Source: an uncultured Microbacterium sp. (lineage in GTDB: Bacteria; Actinomycetota; Actinomycetes; Actinomycetales; Microbacteriaceae). Taken from it: 64,000 nucleotides of DNA. This document shows, in pieces, positions 46,087 through 54,756 of this stretch. The position numbers were made by a program, and so were the translations under genes. The notes under the pieces were generated by a model. The model ran no database searches, was not told the origin of the DNA, and saw only the letters and a program-made list of their open reading frames with translations. Location: NCBI RefSeq assembly GCF_947489255.1, contig NZ_CANLCY010000005.1, positions 186,001-250,000 on the forward strand, written 5' to 3'. How positions within the stretch are numbered: the stretch's first letter is position 1; each line of letters starts with the position of its first letter.

Positions 46087-46955
46087 GTAACGGCTTCGTC
46101 ACGGTTGGAGCTGCGTCGGACCCGCAGGGCGGCGTCGGCGGCGTGGCGAACATCGGCAGGCGCCCCCGCCACGACGTCGAGCATCGCCCGCCCGATGAGA
46201 CGGCCGACGGCACGCGTGTCGCGGGCGATCGCGCTGAGCGGCGGGGTCGAGAGCTGCGCCTGGGTGGAGTCGTCCCAGGCGATGATCGCGAGCCCGTCGG
46301 GCACCTCGACGCCCGCGGCCGCCGACGCGTCGAGACCACCGAGCGCCATGAGATCGCTGTCGTAGACCGCGGCGGTGATGCCGGGGTGTGCCGCCAGGGC
46401 GGCGCTCGTCGCGGCTTCGCCGGAGGCGCGGGAGTAGTCCCCCGTCGCCGTCCGGGCGACGACGCCCCCCTCCGCGCAGCACTGCTCGAACGCACGGCGC
46501 CGCGAGAGGGAGTGGCGGATGTGGGTCGGCCCCCCTACGTGCAGGATCTCGGCATGCCCCTGCTCCACGAGGTATTGCGCAGCCAAGCGCATCGCGGCGT
46601 CGTCGTCGGTCCACACGGTCATGAGATTCTCCGCGACCGGAGGCCCCACCACGACCGCGGGGAGCTCGAGATCGATGACGAGCGCCGGGCGCGTGTCATC
46701 CTCGTCGATGTCCACGAGTAGGACACCCGTCACGTCGGAGGACCCGGCCCACGCCCGGTACAACCGTTCCTCTTCCGCGCGGGTGGCGAGCACGCGCAAC
46801 AGCACCGGATACCCCTCGGGGAGCGTCACCTCCTCGATCCCGACGATGAGGTCGTGGAAGTACGGCTCCGCGCCGAGGATCTCGGCGTCGCGCACGAGCG
46901 CGATGCCGATGGGGGGTCGCATGTGCGTCACGGGTACGATCCTCTCGGGGTTCAT
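46083..46955 (-). CDS. LacI/GalR-like protein lacking the DNA-binding domain
   Basis: 290 residues (or 279 from the second ATG at 46922). The whole length matches the periplasmic-binding-protein-like sensor domain of LacI regulators: IGIALVRDAEILGAEPYFHDLIVGIEE, VVVGPPVAENLMTVWTDDDAAMRLAAQYLVEQGH, and YDSDLMALGGL. No helix-turn-helix or hinge precedes it; only MNPERIVPVTHMRPP does, and the upstream DNA belongs to the divergent ROK gene. It may act as a sugar sensor working with the ROK repressor, or be a decayed regulator. The intact frame argues for function. Confidence 0.8.
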   Translation of the reverse strand: MNPERIVPVTHMRPPIGIALVRDAEILGAEPYFHDLIVGIEEVTLPEGYPVLLRVLATRAEEERLYRAWAGSSDVTGVLLVDIDEDDTRPALVIDLELPAVVVGPPVAENLMTVWTDDDAAMRLAAQYLVEQGHAEILHVGGPTHIRHSLSRRRAFEQCCAEGGVVARTATGDYSRASGEAATSAALAAHPGITAAVYDSDLMALGGLDASAAAGVEVPDGLAIIAWDDSTQAQLSTPPLSAIARDTRAVGRLIGRAMLDVVAGAPADVRHAADAALRVRRSSNRDEAVT

Positions 46956-46998
46956 CCAGGCCCTGCGTAATCTACCCAGCGCCGCGGGAGGCGAGACG

Positions 46999-48225
46999 AT
47001 GGCACGGCCGCAGGCGACCCCCGAGTCCCCCGGCAGCCGCGCACTCGTGGTCGACCTCATCCGCTCGGCCGGGCCCATCAGCCGCACGGAGCTGACGACG
47101 GCGACCGGCCTGACGCAGCCCGCGATCTCGCTCATCGTGCGCAAGCTCCTCGACGACGAGGTCATCGTCGAAGCCGGCACCGTACCGTCGACCGGCGGCA
47201 AGCCGCGTCGTCTCCTCGACATCAACCGGCGAGCACGCCACGGTGTCGGCGTGCAGCTCGGCTTCGAATCGGTCACCCTCGTCGCCACTGACACCAACGG
47301 CGGCGTGGTGGCCCGCGAGCGTCTCCCGGGCGCCGGTACCGACGCTCCCGCCGACGTGATCACGCGGCTCTCGCAGGCACTGCACCGTTTCATGTCGACG
47401 GCAGACATCCCTGCCACGAGCGTCGCAGGCGTTGCCGTCGTGCTCCCGGGCCCGATGCGCTCCGGGCCCGGCACCACCATCGAGGCACCCACCCTCCCGC
47501 ACTGGCGCGACGTGTCCCTGCGGTCGGAGTTCGAGACCGCTCTGCGGATGCCGGTGCTCGTCGACAACGACGCCAGCGCGGCCGCGCTGGGCGAGTTCTG
47601 GAGCCGCGGGGTCTCGCGATACCGCACGTTCGCGTGCATATACATCGGCTCGGGCATCGGTGCCGGGGTGGTCAGCGACGGCGCGCTCTTCCGCGGAGCC
47701 AGCTCGAACGCCGCCGAGCTCGGCCACATCACCGTCGATCCACGGGGCCCGGAGTGCTTCTGCGGCAACAGCGGATGCCTCGAGGTCGTCGCCGCCCCCC
47801 GGGTCGCAGTCGCTCTCGCGCTGGCGGATGCCGAGACCGCCCGCTCGCTCGATCTCGACCCGCAGGCGACGGTCGCGCAGAACTGGGAACTGCTCTCGCG
47901 CGCCGCCGTCGAGCAGCACCCGGCCGCAGCTCCCCTCGTGATCGAGAGCGCCCGCGCCGTCGCAGGTGCCGCTCTGACCCTCACCAACCTCTTCGATCTC
48001 GACGAGATCGTGCTGTCGGGGCCGGGCGTCGCCACCGCGGGCTCGATCTACGTCCGCGAAGTGCGCGCCGCCCTGGGACGCGCATTCGCGCGGAAAGCGC
48101 ACCCGACGACGGTGGAGCTGTCCATCAACCCGACGGATTCCGCCGCGATCGGCGCCGCGGCTCTCACCCTGCAGGGGCAGCTGACCCCCGGTCACGGCCC
48201 GGCGCTGGCTTTCGCCGGACCGTGA
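46999..48225 (+). CDS. ROK-family transcriptional repressor
   Basis: 408 residues: an N-terminal winged HTH (about 10-70, ISRTELTTATGLTQPAISLIVRKLLDDEVI) and a ROK sugar-binding domain (GVGVQLGFESVTLVATD, GSGIGAGVVSDGALF, and the zinc motif with His in AELGHITVD and CFCGNSGCLE). It resembles NagC/Mlc/XylR-type repressors released by a free sugar or sugar phosphate. Expected targets are the flanking mannanase genes with AT-rich palindromes. GGGAGG lies 7 nt before the ATG. It is divergent from the LacI-like gene and convergent with GH26 (7-nt gap). Confidence 0.9.
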   Translation: MARPQATPESPGSRALVVDLIRSAGPISRTELTTATGLTQPAISLIVRKLLDDEVIVEAGTVPSTGGKPRRLLDINRRARHGVGVQLGFESVTLVATDTNGGVVARERLPGAGTDAPADVITRLSQALHRFMSTADIPATSVAGVAVVLPGPMRSGPGTTIEAPTLPHWRDVSLRSEFETALRMPVLVDNDASAAALGEFWSRGVSRYRTFACIYIGSGIGAGVVSDGALFRGASSNAAELGHITVDPRGPECFCGNSGCLEVVAAPRVAVALALADAETARSLDLDPQATVAQNWELLSRAAVEQHPAAAPLVIESARAVAGAALTLTNLFDLDEIVLSGPGVATAGSIYVREVRAALGRAFARKAHPTTVELSINPTDSAAIGAAALTLQGQLTPGHGPALAFAGP

Positions 48226-48232
48226 CCTCGGA

Positions 48233-49234
48233 TCAGGGCAGTCCGACCTCGCCCTGATTGAGCACCCGCGGGTGGAAGTACGCCGCCTGGATCTCGGCAT
48301 TCGTATTGTTCTGGCGCAGTTGCTCCGACCAGATCATGAAGTACGTCCATCGCGTCTGCGAGGTGAGCAGACTCGCCGTCGGCGCCTTGCCCATCTCGGC
48401 GATCGCGATGGGCTTGCCGCCCGCGATGTTCTGCATCTGCGTGTAGTCGCTGGAGCTGGGGAAGCTCTTGTACCAGACGTCGAGAGAGGCGACGTCGACG
48501 TACGACGACCCGGGGTAGTAGCTCGCCCAGTTCGCCGTGGGGTTGTCCTGGACGTTCCACACCCACACCAGGTTGGTCAGGCCCTGCGCGTCGAAGTAGT
48601 CCTTCATCTGCTGGTAGATCTTCGCGCTGCCGTTGACGCCGGGGCGCCCACCCCACCAGTTCCACGTCTCGTTCATCTCGTGGAACGGACGGAACAGCAC
48701 GGGCACCCCGGCATCCCGCAGTTGGCGCAGATAGGGCACGACCTCGGCCATCCGCTGGCGCCAGGTGGTGTTCAGAGCGGTCCCCCCGGTGATGATCTGC
48801 TGGAACTGGGCGTCGGAGATCGCGCTCTTCACCCCGCCGTCGAAGGCGCAGGTGCTGGGTCCCGTCGGCGGACAGGCGTGCCAGGCGATCGTCACGAGCG
48901 AGCCGTTGCGCCACTCCGTTTTGGCTTGATCGACGACGCGCTGACGGTTGGCGGCGTCGGTCGCGGTGAAGAACAGGTCGCCGCCCCACAGCCCCGGGTA
49001 CTGCCCGGTGATGTCCTTCACCTGCTGCGTGTACTGCGCCGGCTGCGACGCGGGTTCCTTGTTGTGCTGGCCCGAGACGATGCCGTTCCCGGTGAGGGAG
49101 GTGAGGTACTGGATGACGCTCGCCCGCGTGGAGGGCTGGAAGGCCTCCGCGGCGGTGGGCGGTGGGACGACGGTCGCCGCGCATACGGCGGCCACCGCCA
49201 ATCCGAGGATCCCGAGCGTTTGCGTTCGTTTCAT
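48233..49234 (-). CDS. Secreted GH26 beta-mannanase
   Basis: 333 residues with a signal peptide (about 1-30). The catalytic domain has acid/base Glu186 (RPFHEMNET) and nucleophile Glu280 (PIAIAEMG), the exact GH26 pairing. SGQHNKEP and WHACPP shape the substrate cleft. It hydrolyses mannan backbones outside the cell, supplying oligosaccharides to the ABC uptake system. The start MKRTQTLGILG gives a normal signal peptide; in-frame starts further upstream would spoil it. It is transcribed from the AT-rich region at 49296-49320. Confidence 0.93.
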   Translation of the reverse strand: MKRTQTLGILGLAVAAVCAATVVPPPTAAEAFQPSTRASVIQYLTSLTGNGIVSGQHNKEPASQPAQYTQQVKDITGQYPGLWGGDLFFTATDAANRQRVVDQAKTEWRNGSLVTIAWHACPPTGPSTCAFDGGVKSAISDAQFQQIITGGTALNTTWRQRMAEVVPYLRQLRDAGVPVLFRPFHEMNETWNWWGGRPGVNGSAKIYQQMKDYFDAQGLTNLVWVWNVQDNPTANWASYYPGSSYVDVASLDVWYKSFPSSSDYTQMQNIAGGKPIAIAEMGKAPTASLLTSQTRWTYFMIWSEQLRQNNTNAEIQAAYFHPRVLNQGEVGLP

Positions 49235-49301
49235 GGGCGGAGCCCCTCTCTTCGTCGAGGGCTCCAGCATGGCGGCTCGGACCGCCGCGCGCCACACTTT
49301 T

Positions 49302-49319
49302 ATAAATATCTTATTTTAT
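49302..49319. promoter_or_regulatory. AT-rich dyad upstream of the GH26 gene
   Basis: ATAAATATCTTATTTTAT has complementary ends ATAAA/TTTAT over 18 nt and overlaps the EcfT stop codon. On the minus strand it also provides TATAAA-like promoter boxes. Its likeness to 46074-46086 suggests a shared regulator. Confidence 0.5.
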
Positions 49320-50185
49320 GTGCCCACCACCCGGAACGCCCCCGCCGCCACCGCCGCACCGAGCGCCGCGGCGACGAGCAGCGCCGATCCCCCGACGGCG
49401 ACGGCATCCCGGGCCGAGAGGGTCGAAGGACGAGCCCACGTGCGCTCGACGTCGGCGCCGAAGCCCCGGGCCTCCATCGCCGTGGCGAGCTTCGTTCCGC
49501 GGCGCACCGCGAACACGAGCAGCACGAACGCCATCGAGAAGAACCGTCGCAGCGCGCCGCGATCGCCGAGGCCACGCGCGCGCCGGGCGAGACCCATCGT
49601 GCGCCAGTCGTCGACGAAGAGCCCCACCGTCCGGGCCCCCGCGAGCACCCCGAGCACGAACCGGCTGGGGAGCTTGGCCACCTGCGCGAGCGCGTCGGCG
49701 AGCGCGGTGGGGTCGGTGCGGGCGAACAGCAGGATCATCGGCAGCGCCAGCACGATCACACGCAGCAGCACCGCGACGCTGAGGGCGATCGAGGCATCGC
49801 TCACGGTGGCGAAGAGGAAGGTGCCATAGACGGTTCCCTCCGGCCGCGCGTACAGCAGCATGCTGATCGCCGCGACGGGGGCGAACACCAGCACGGGGAC
49901 GAGTCGTCGGAGGACGACCGCGTACGACAGTCCGGTCAGCGGCACGCACAGCAGCTCGAGCACGAGGGCGGTGCTCGCACTCACCGCGTCGAGCGTCACC
50001 AGAAGCGGCACGGCCAGCACCACGGCCATCAGCACCTTGGCGACCGGATTGACCCCGTCGAGCCACGCGGCGCCCTCCCGAACCTCCTCGGCCTGAGCGA
50101 CGCGGCTCACCGGGCACCGCCGGACGTGCGGACGGCATCGACGCACCGCACCGCGGGCGAGCGAGGAACGCCGGTCATGCGGCAT
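49316..50185 (-). CDS. ykoC: ECF transporter T component (YkoC/CbiQ type)
   Basis: A membrane scaffold of the energy-coupling-factor vitamin transporter. It has about five to six spans, and the coupling-helix motifs include MGLARRARGLGDRG and AMEARGFG (the ARG signatures that contact the ATPases). The start is uncertain. ATG 50185 overlaps the EcfAA stop by 11 nt and adds an Arg/Cys-rich leader; GTG 50110 begins just before the conserved AAWLDGVNPVAK. It is last of the ykoE-ecfAA-ykoC run, so it belongs to the TPP-regulated transporter. Confidence 0.88.
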   Translation of the reverse strand: MPHDRRSSLARGAVRRCRPHVRRCPVSRVAQAEEVREGAAWLDGVNPVAKVLMAVVLAVPLLVTLDAVSASTALVLELLCVPLTGLSYAVVLRRLVPVLVFAPVAAISMLLYARPEGTVYGTFLFATVSDASIALSVAVLLRVIVLALPMILLFARTDPTALADALAQVAKLPSRFVLGVLAGARTVGLFVDDWRTMGLARRARGLGDRGALRRFFSMAFVLLVFAVRRGTKLATAMEARGFGADVERTWARPSTLSARDAVAVGGSALLVAAALGAAVAAGAFRVVGT

Positions 50186-51623
50186 CCCCCATCTCGATCC
50201 GGTGCTGGCCGAGGTGGCGCACCACGTCGGCGTCGTGGGTGACGGCGACGACCGTACGTCCGCGCGCGATCTCGCGCTGCAGCAGGGCGACGAGCTCGGT
50301 CCACCCGCGGCGGTCCTGACCGAAGGTCGGCTCGTCGAGCACGACCACCTCGGGAGAGGCGGCGAGCACGGTCGCCACCGACAGGCGCCGCTTCTGTCCG
50401 CCCGAGAGCGTGAAGGGGTTGGCCAGGGCGAGGGATGCCAGGTCCAACCGCTCCAGCAGCTCGTCGACGATCGCGTCGACCTCGGCCGCCGATCGCTTCA
50501 GCGCGCGCGGGGCGACGGCGAGCTCGTCACGAAGGGTCGAGGCGAGGAACTGGTGCTCGGGCTCCTGAAAGACCGTGCCGATGCGCGTCAGCAGCTCGGT
50601 CGAGCGCCAGCGCGACGGGCGGGTGATCCCCCGCGCGGCGAGCGACGGCGCCGCGACCACCTCGCCGGCGAGCTCGGGCAGGAGCCCGGCGAGCGTCAGC
50701 GCCAGCGTCGACTTGCCGACGCCGTTGGGTCCCGTGACGACGGTGCCCGCCCCGGGCGGGATGACGATCTCGAGCCCGGATGCCACGACCGCGCGCCTCT
50801 CGCGCCCGATCGACAGTCCGCGGGTCGCGAGCACGGCATCCGTCCCTCCGACCGCGGGGAGCTCGGGGAGGTCGACCGGGCGTCCCGGAACCCACACCCC
50901 CGCGGCGGCGAGAGCGTCGCCGCGCTCGGCGAAGACGCGGGCGGGGGGACCGTCGGCCAGCACCCCGCCGCCCGGCGCGAGCACCACGACACGTGTCATG
51001 AGGTCGGCCCACACGGCGGTGCGGTGCTCGATCAGCACGAGGGTCGTCCCCTCGCGCTCGACCACCCGCTCGACGGCGGCGCGCACCTCGGCGACGCCCA
51101 CCGGGTCGAGGTTGGCCGTGGGCTCGTCGAGCAGCAGCAGTCCGGGCCGCATCGCGAGCACTCCGGCGAGTGCCAGGCGCTGCTTCTGCCCACCCGAGAG
51201 CGCCTTGGTGGCGCGGTCGAGGGGCACGGCCAGACCCACGGATGCCACCGCCTCGGCGACCCTCGCCGGGATCTCGGCCGCGGGGACGCCCAGGTTCTCG
51301 CAGCCGAAGGCGACGTCGTCGCCGACCTTCGACAGGACGATGCCCGACTCGGGATCCTGCAGCACGAGCCCGATCCGTCCGCGCTGAGCCTCGGGCGCCT
51401 GCCCGTCGACGAGGATGCGACCCGTCGTCTCGCCCTCGTCGCTACCGCCGAGAAGACCTGCCAAGCCGGCGAGCAGCGTCGACTTGCCGGCGCCCGAGGC
51501 GCCGAGCAGCAGCACCCTCTCGCCCGGCTCGATCCTCAGGTCGACCTCGCTCGTCGCGGGAAGGCGACGGCCGGCGTAGCGCCAACCCCACCCCTCGACG
51601 TCGACGCGTGCGGGATGCGCCAT
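50175..51623 (-). CDS. ykoD: Fused ECF transporter ATPase (YkoD type)
   Basis: 482 residues containing two complete ATPase domains. The first has GASGAGKST, LSGGQKQRLA and LLLLDEPTANLD. The second (from about 265) has GPNGVGKST, LSGGQKRRLS and VVVLDEPTFGQD. The fusion replaces the usual EcfA/EcfA' pair. It powers uptake by the neighbouring S and T components. The ATG overlaps the ykoE stop (TGATG). Confidence 0.94.
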   Translation of the reverse strand: MAHPARVDVEGWGWRYAGRRLPATSEVDLRIEPGERVLLLGASGAGKSTLLAGLAGLLGGSDEGETTGRILVDGQAPEAQRGRIGLVLQDPESGIVLSKVGDDVAFGCENLGVPAAEIPARVAEAVASVGLAVPLDRATKALSGGQKQRLALAGVLAMRPGLLLLDEPTANLDPVGVAEVRAAVERVVEREGTTLVLIEHRTAVWADLMTRVVVLAPGGGVLADGPPARVFAERGDALAAAGVWVPGRPVDLPELPAVGGTDAVLATRGLSIGRERRAVVASGLEIVIPPGAGTVVTGPNGVGKSTLALTLAGLLPELAGEVVAAPSLAARGITRPSRWRSTELLTRIGTVFQEPEHQFLASTLRDELAVAPRALKRSAAEVDAIVDELLERLDLASLALANPFTLSGGQKRRLSVATVLAASPEVVVLDEPTFGQDRRGWTELVALLQREIARGRTVVAVTHDADVVRHLGQHRIEMGDAA

Positions 51624-52261
51624 CAGACGTCGCGGCGTGCTTCCCGCCCCGCGGCGAACCGGCTGAGCGCACCCGTCGCGGCGAGGGCGCGCACGAGCAG
51701 CCATCCGACGAGACCCGCCAGCAGCGCGCCCGAGACGACCAGCGTCGCGAGGTAGATGAGGTTGAACTCGATGGTGCGCTCGATGTTGGCCGAGAGGAAC
51801 AGCTCGTTCACCCACGCGCCGATGCCGGCGCCGACGCCCGCGAGCATCGCGACGGGCAGGGTGAAGCGCAGGTAGAGGAACGCCAGGAAGATCAGCTCGG
51901 CACCCAGGCCCTGAGCGAGGCCCGAGACCACGGTCGTGATGCCCCACACGTTGCCGATCAGGGCGGACACGATCGCGGCGATCACCTCGACGAGCAGTGC
52001 CGCCCCGGGCTTGCGGATGATGAGGCCGCCGATCACGCCGCCGATGAGCCAGATGCCGACGGCGATGCCTCCGAGGCCGGGGGTCAGACCGTCCATCGCG
52101 GCGAACCAGAGACCCCCGACGGTGTTCCAGCCCCAGAACACCAGGCCGACGGCGACGCCGAGGACGGCGGCGACGACGATGTCGACGACGCGCCAGCGGA
52201 AGCGGTTCGCGGTGAGCGCGGCCGAAGCGGGGGCCGTGCGGGCAGACGTGGACGTGTGCAT
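51623..52261 (-). CDS. ykoE: ECF transporter S component, YkoE family (thiamine precursor)
   Basis: A 212-residue membrane protein of the YkoE family: WRVVDIVVAAVLGVAVGLVFWGWN, GGVIGGLIIRKPGAALLVE and NVWGITTVVSGLAQGLGAELIFLAF. YkoE binds thiamine or its hydroxymethylpyrimidine part (established for B. subtilis YkoFEDC). Here the TPP riboswitch directly in front confirms the vitamin B1 role. GGGAGGAG lies 6 nt before the ATG. No YkoF homologue is nearby. Confidence 0.93.
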   Translation of the reverse strand: MHTSTSARTAPASAALTANRFRWRVVDIVVAAVLGVAVGLVFWGWNTVGGLWFAAMDGLTPGLGGIAVGIWLIGGVIGGLIIRKPGAALLVEVIAAIVSALIGNVWGITTVVSGLAQGLGAELIFLAFLYLRFTLPVAMLAGVGAGIGAWVNELFLSANIERTIEFNLIYLATLVVSGALLAGLVGWLLVRALAATGALSRFAAGREARRDV

Positions 52262-52271
52262 GTGATCTCCT

Positions 52272-52352
52272 CCCTGCGCCGGCATGATCCGGATCAGGTT
52301 CGACGGTCGAAGCGTGGATTCGCTTCCTCTCAGCCCGGCTCACCGGACTCCC
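52272..52352 (-). ncRNA. TPP riboswitch (THI box) of the ykoEDC operon
   Basis: The minus-strand RNA has the conserved series GGGAGTCCGG, GGCTGAGAGG, GACCGTCGAACCTGATCCGG and CGCAGGGAG. The CTGAGA and ACCTGATC blocks are the TPP-binding core. The 3' P1 arm runs into the GGGAGGAG ribosome binding site, so ligand would hide the RBS: translational control. Confidence 0.96.
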
Positions 52353-52400
52353 GTGGTTGTGCTGAAGAGTATAGACAGACGGCCGGGGTAGCGTGGGCGG

Positions 52401-54164
52401 GTGCACGAGCAGATCCCGGCCTCGAGGCGCGCGGCGCGCGACCCGGCCGAGGCGTCGCTCGAGAACACGACGGACGCCGAGACGTCCGCGATCGACGAGA
52501 TGTCCGCGACCGACGCCGCGGAGCCGGATGCCGAGGGGTCGGCGTCCCTCCCCGCTCCTTCCGCTGCGCCCGTCGCGTCGTCGGCTGCGCCTGCCGCGCC
52601 CGCGCCCGCCGCGGATGCGCCGGCTTCCGCTCCGGCGTCTGCCACCCCGGCATCGCGCCCCGCTCCCGCGGCTGCGGCCGTCGCGTCGCCGGCTGCGGCC
52701 GTCGCGTCGCCGGCTGCGCCTGCCGCGCCCGCGCCCGCCGCGGATGCACCGACTTCCGCCCCGGCTTCCGCCCCGGCGCCCGCCGCCCCGGCATCCCTCC
52801 CCGCCGCCGATGCCCCGACGCCCGCCCCGGTGCTCCTCGGCGCGCTCGCGTGGGTCGATCCGGGCGAGGCGTCGGCGCCACGGCCGTCGCCGACCTTCGT
52901 CGTGTCGGGGGCCACGAGTCGGCAGACCGATCTGCTCTCCGGCGTGCGGCGCCGACGGCTGCGACCGGCGACGGTCGTGCCTCCGGTGCTGCTCGTGCTC
53001 ATGCTCGCCGCGTACGTCGCCACGACCCTGCTGTGGCCGCTGAACGCCGTGCAGCCCACGACCCGCGCGGTCGCGGTGGAGCCCGAGGCGGCCCCCGTGG
53101 CCCAACCCGCGTGGCCCGCCGACGGAGAAGCGGCGATCGCGATCGACGGCGTGCCCGGCACCCTGTCGTCGGCGGCGACCGCGCCCGAGTCCATCGCGAG
53201 CATCACGAAAGTGGTCACCGCGCTCGTCGTGCTCGACCGCCTCCCCCTCGCGCCCGGCGAGCAGGGCAAGTCGTACGCCTTCACCCAGGCCGACAGCGCC
53301 GACTACTGGCAGTACCGCGCTCGCGGCGAGTCCTCCCTCGACGTCCCCGTCGACGGCAGCCTCACCCAGCTGCAGATGCTGCAGGGCATGCTCATCGCCT
53401 CCGCGAACAACTACGCCCAGCGTCTGGCATCCGATCTCTTCGGCACGGATGCCGCGTTCTCGGACGCCGCGAACGCGTACCTCGCCGAGCGGGGCATCGA
53501 CGGGATCACCATCGTCAATCCCACGGGCATCGAGGCGGGCAACACCGCCACGCCCGCGGCCCTCATCGCGCTCGCCGAACGGGCGCTCGCCAACCCCGTG
53601 ATCGCGGAGATCGTGCGCACCCCCGAGCTGACCCTCCCGGGGGCCGGCACCTTCAAGAACGGCAATGCGCTCCTCGGCGACCCCGGAGTGGTGGGCGTCA
53701 AGACCGGCACCCTCGACGCGTGGAACCTGCTCACCGCGAAAGACATCACGGTCGCCGGGACGACGGTCCGGGCCTACGCGGCGGTGCTCGGTCAGCCCGG
53801 ACCCGACACGCGCAACCAGGCCACGCGCGACCTGTTCGCGCGTCTCGAGGAGGAGCTGCAGCCTAGTCCGTCCGTGACCGCGGGAACCGTCGTGGGCAAG
53901 GTCGAGACGCTGTGGAGCGACGACATCGATCTGGTGACCGCTTCCGACGCGACCGTCGTGCTGTGGAACGGCGCCAGCGCGCAGACCTCCACGCGCTTCG
54001 ATCTCGGCGATTCGCGCGGCACGGGAGAGACGGTCGGAACCTTCACCGCGACAGGGCCGGTCGACGCGTCGACGGTCGACGTGCAGCTCGCCGCCGAGAT
54101 CGAGCCGCCGAGCCCGTGGTGGCGCCTGACCCATCCGCTCGATCTCTTCGGGGTGAACGACTGA
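52401..54164 (+). CDS. D-alanyl-D-alanine carboxypeptidase (S11, PBP5-like)
   Basis: 587 residues. Residues 1-165 are a cytoplasmic Ala/Pro/Ser-rich low-complexity region, in which a stretch of about 60 nt is duplicated 120 nt apart. One membrane span (about 193-213) leads to the extracellular peptidase with S267-I-T-K270, SAN (334-336) and K434-T-G. Such enzymes trim the last D-Ala from peptidoglycan stems. The GTG start at 52401 is likely leaderless. The GntR gene starts 3 nt after the stop and may be co-transcribed. The long disordered N terminus is unusual for the family. Confidence 0.9.
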   Translation: MHEQIPASRRAARDPAEASLENTTDAETSAIDEMSATDAAEPDAEGSASLPAPSAAPVASSAAPAAPAPAADAPASAPASATPASRPAPAAAAVASPAAAVASPAAPAAPAPAADAPTSAPASAPAPAAPASLPAADAPTPAPVLLGALAWVDPGEASAPRPSPTFVVSGATSRQTDLLSGVRRRRLRPATVVPPVLLVLMLAAYVATTLLWPLNAVQPTTRAVAVEPEAAPVAQPAWPADGEAAIAIDGVPGTLSSAATAPESIASITKVVTALVVLDRLPLAPGEQGKSYAFTQADSADYWQYRARGESSLDVPVDGSLTQLQMLQGMLIASANNYAQRLASDLFGTDAAFSDAANAYLAERGIDGITIVNPTGIEAGNTATPAALIALAERALANPVIAEIVRTPELTLPGAGTFKNGNALLGDPGVVGVKTGTLDAWNLLTAKDITVAGTTVRAYAAVLGQPGPDTRNQATRDLFARLEEELQPSPSVTAGTVVGKVETLWSDDIDLVTASDATVVLWNGASAQTSTRFDLGDSRGTGETVGTFTATGPVDASTVDVQLAAEIEPPSPWWRLTHPLDLFGVND

Positions 54165-54167
54165 CCC

Positions 54168-54524
54168 ATGAAATTCTCCCTGGATGCCGAGTCCCCCACC
54201 CCGCCGTTCGAACAGGTGCGGGCGCAGGTGATCGCCGCGATCGATGACGGATCGCTGGTCGCGGGCACGCGCCTGCCGCCCGTGCGCACCCTCGCCACCG
54301 AGCTGAACCTGGCCGCCAACACCGTGGCCCGGGCATACCGCGAGCTCGAGGAGGCCGGCTACGTCGAGACCCGCGGTCGCGCCGGCACGATCGTGCGCGG
54401 GGGCGACGCGGCGGCGTCGCGCGCGGCGCACGCGGCGAAGATGTACGCGGATACGGTCCGGAGCCTGGGCGTTCCTCCGGCGGACGCGGTGGCCCTGGTG
54501 CGGGCGGCCCTCGGCGAGGGGTGA
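54168..54524 (+). CDS. Small GntR (YtrA-type) regulator
   Basis: 118 residues: a winged HTH of the GntR family (FEQVRAQVIAAIDDGSLVAGTRLPPVRTLATELNLAANTVARAYRELEEAGYVETRGRAGTIV) plus a 45-residue helical tail, the YtrA arrangement. YtrA-type regulators usually control a neighbouring ABC transporter; here the only tight neighbour is the carboxypeptidase gene, so the target is unclear. Confidence 0.88.
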   Translation: MKFSLDAESPTPPFEQVRAQVIAAIDDGSLVAGTRLPPVRTLATELNLAANTVARAYRELEEAGYVETRGRAGTIVRGGDAAASRAAHAAKMYADTVRSLGVPPADAVALVRAALGEG

Positions 54525-54525
54525 G

Positions 54526-54756
54526 GGCGAGGGCTGAGCGTGCGGCTCTCGGCGCGGGGGCTGTTCGCGCAGGCTCCGCGAGGGTCGAGACGGCGACTCC
54601 GGGCGCGGGCTGATCTCGGGATGGTCGCGAGGATTGAGCGGGCGGCTCCCGGCGCGGGCTGATCGCACAGGCTTCGCCGAGGCTGACCGGGCGGCTCCGC
54701 GGGATTCGGCGCGGGCTGGCCCAGGCTTCGTTGAGGGCTGAACGGGCGGCAGGGCG
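54526..54756. repeat. Degenerate tandem repeat, about 49-bp unit
   Basis: About 4.5 units of 49-54 bp. Each starts GCGAGG(G)CTGAGCGGGCGGCT, continues CCGGCGCGGGCTGATCGC and ends CAGGCTTC. The rest of the gap to 55015 is GC-rich, with no convincing gene and no clear promoter except GGAGG at 54992. Confidence 0.8.

Noticed and set aside
49235..49297. Longer N terminus for the GH26 protein from in-frame ATG 49297
   Set aside because: It would place charged residues (EPSTKRGAPP) before the signal peptide and run into the AT-rich promoter region.
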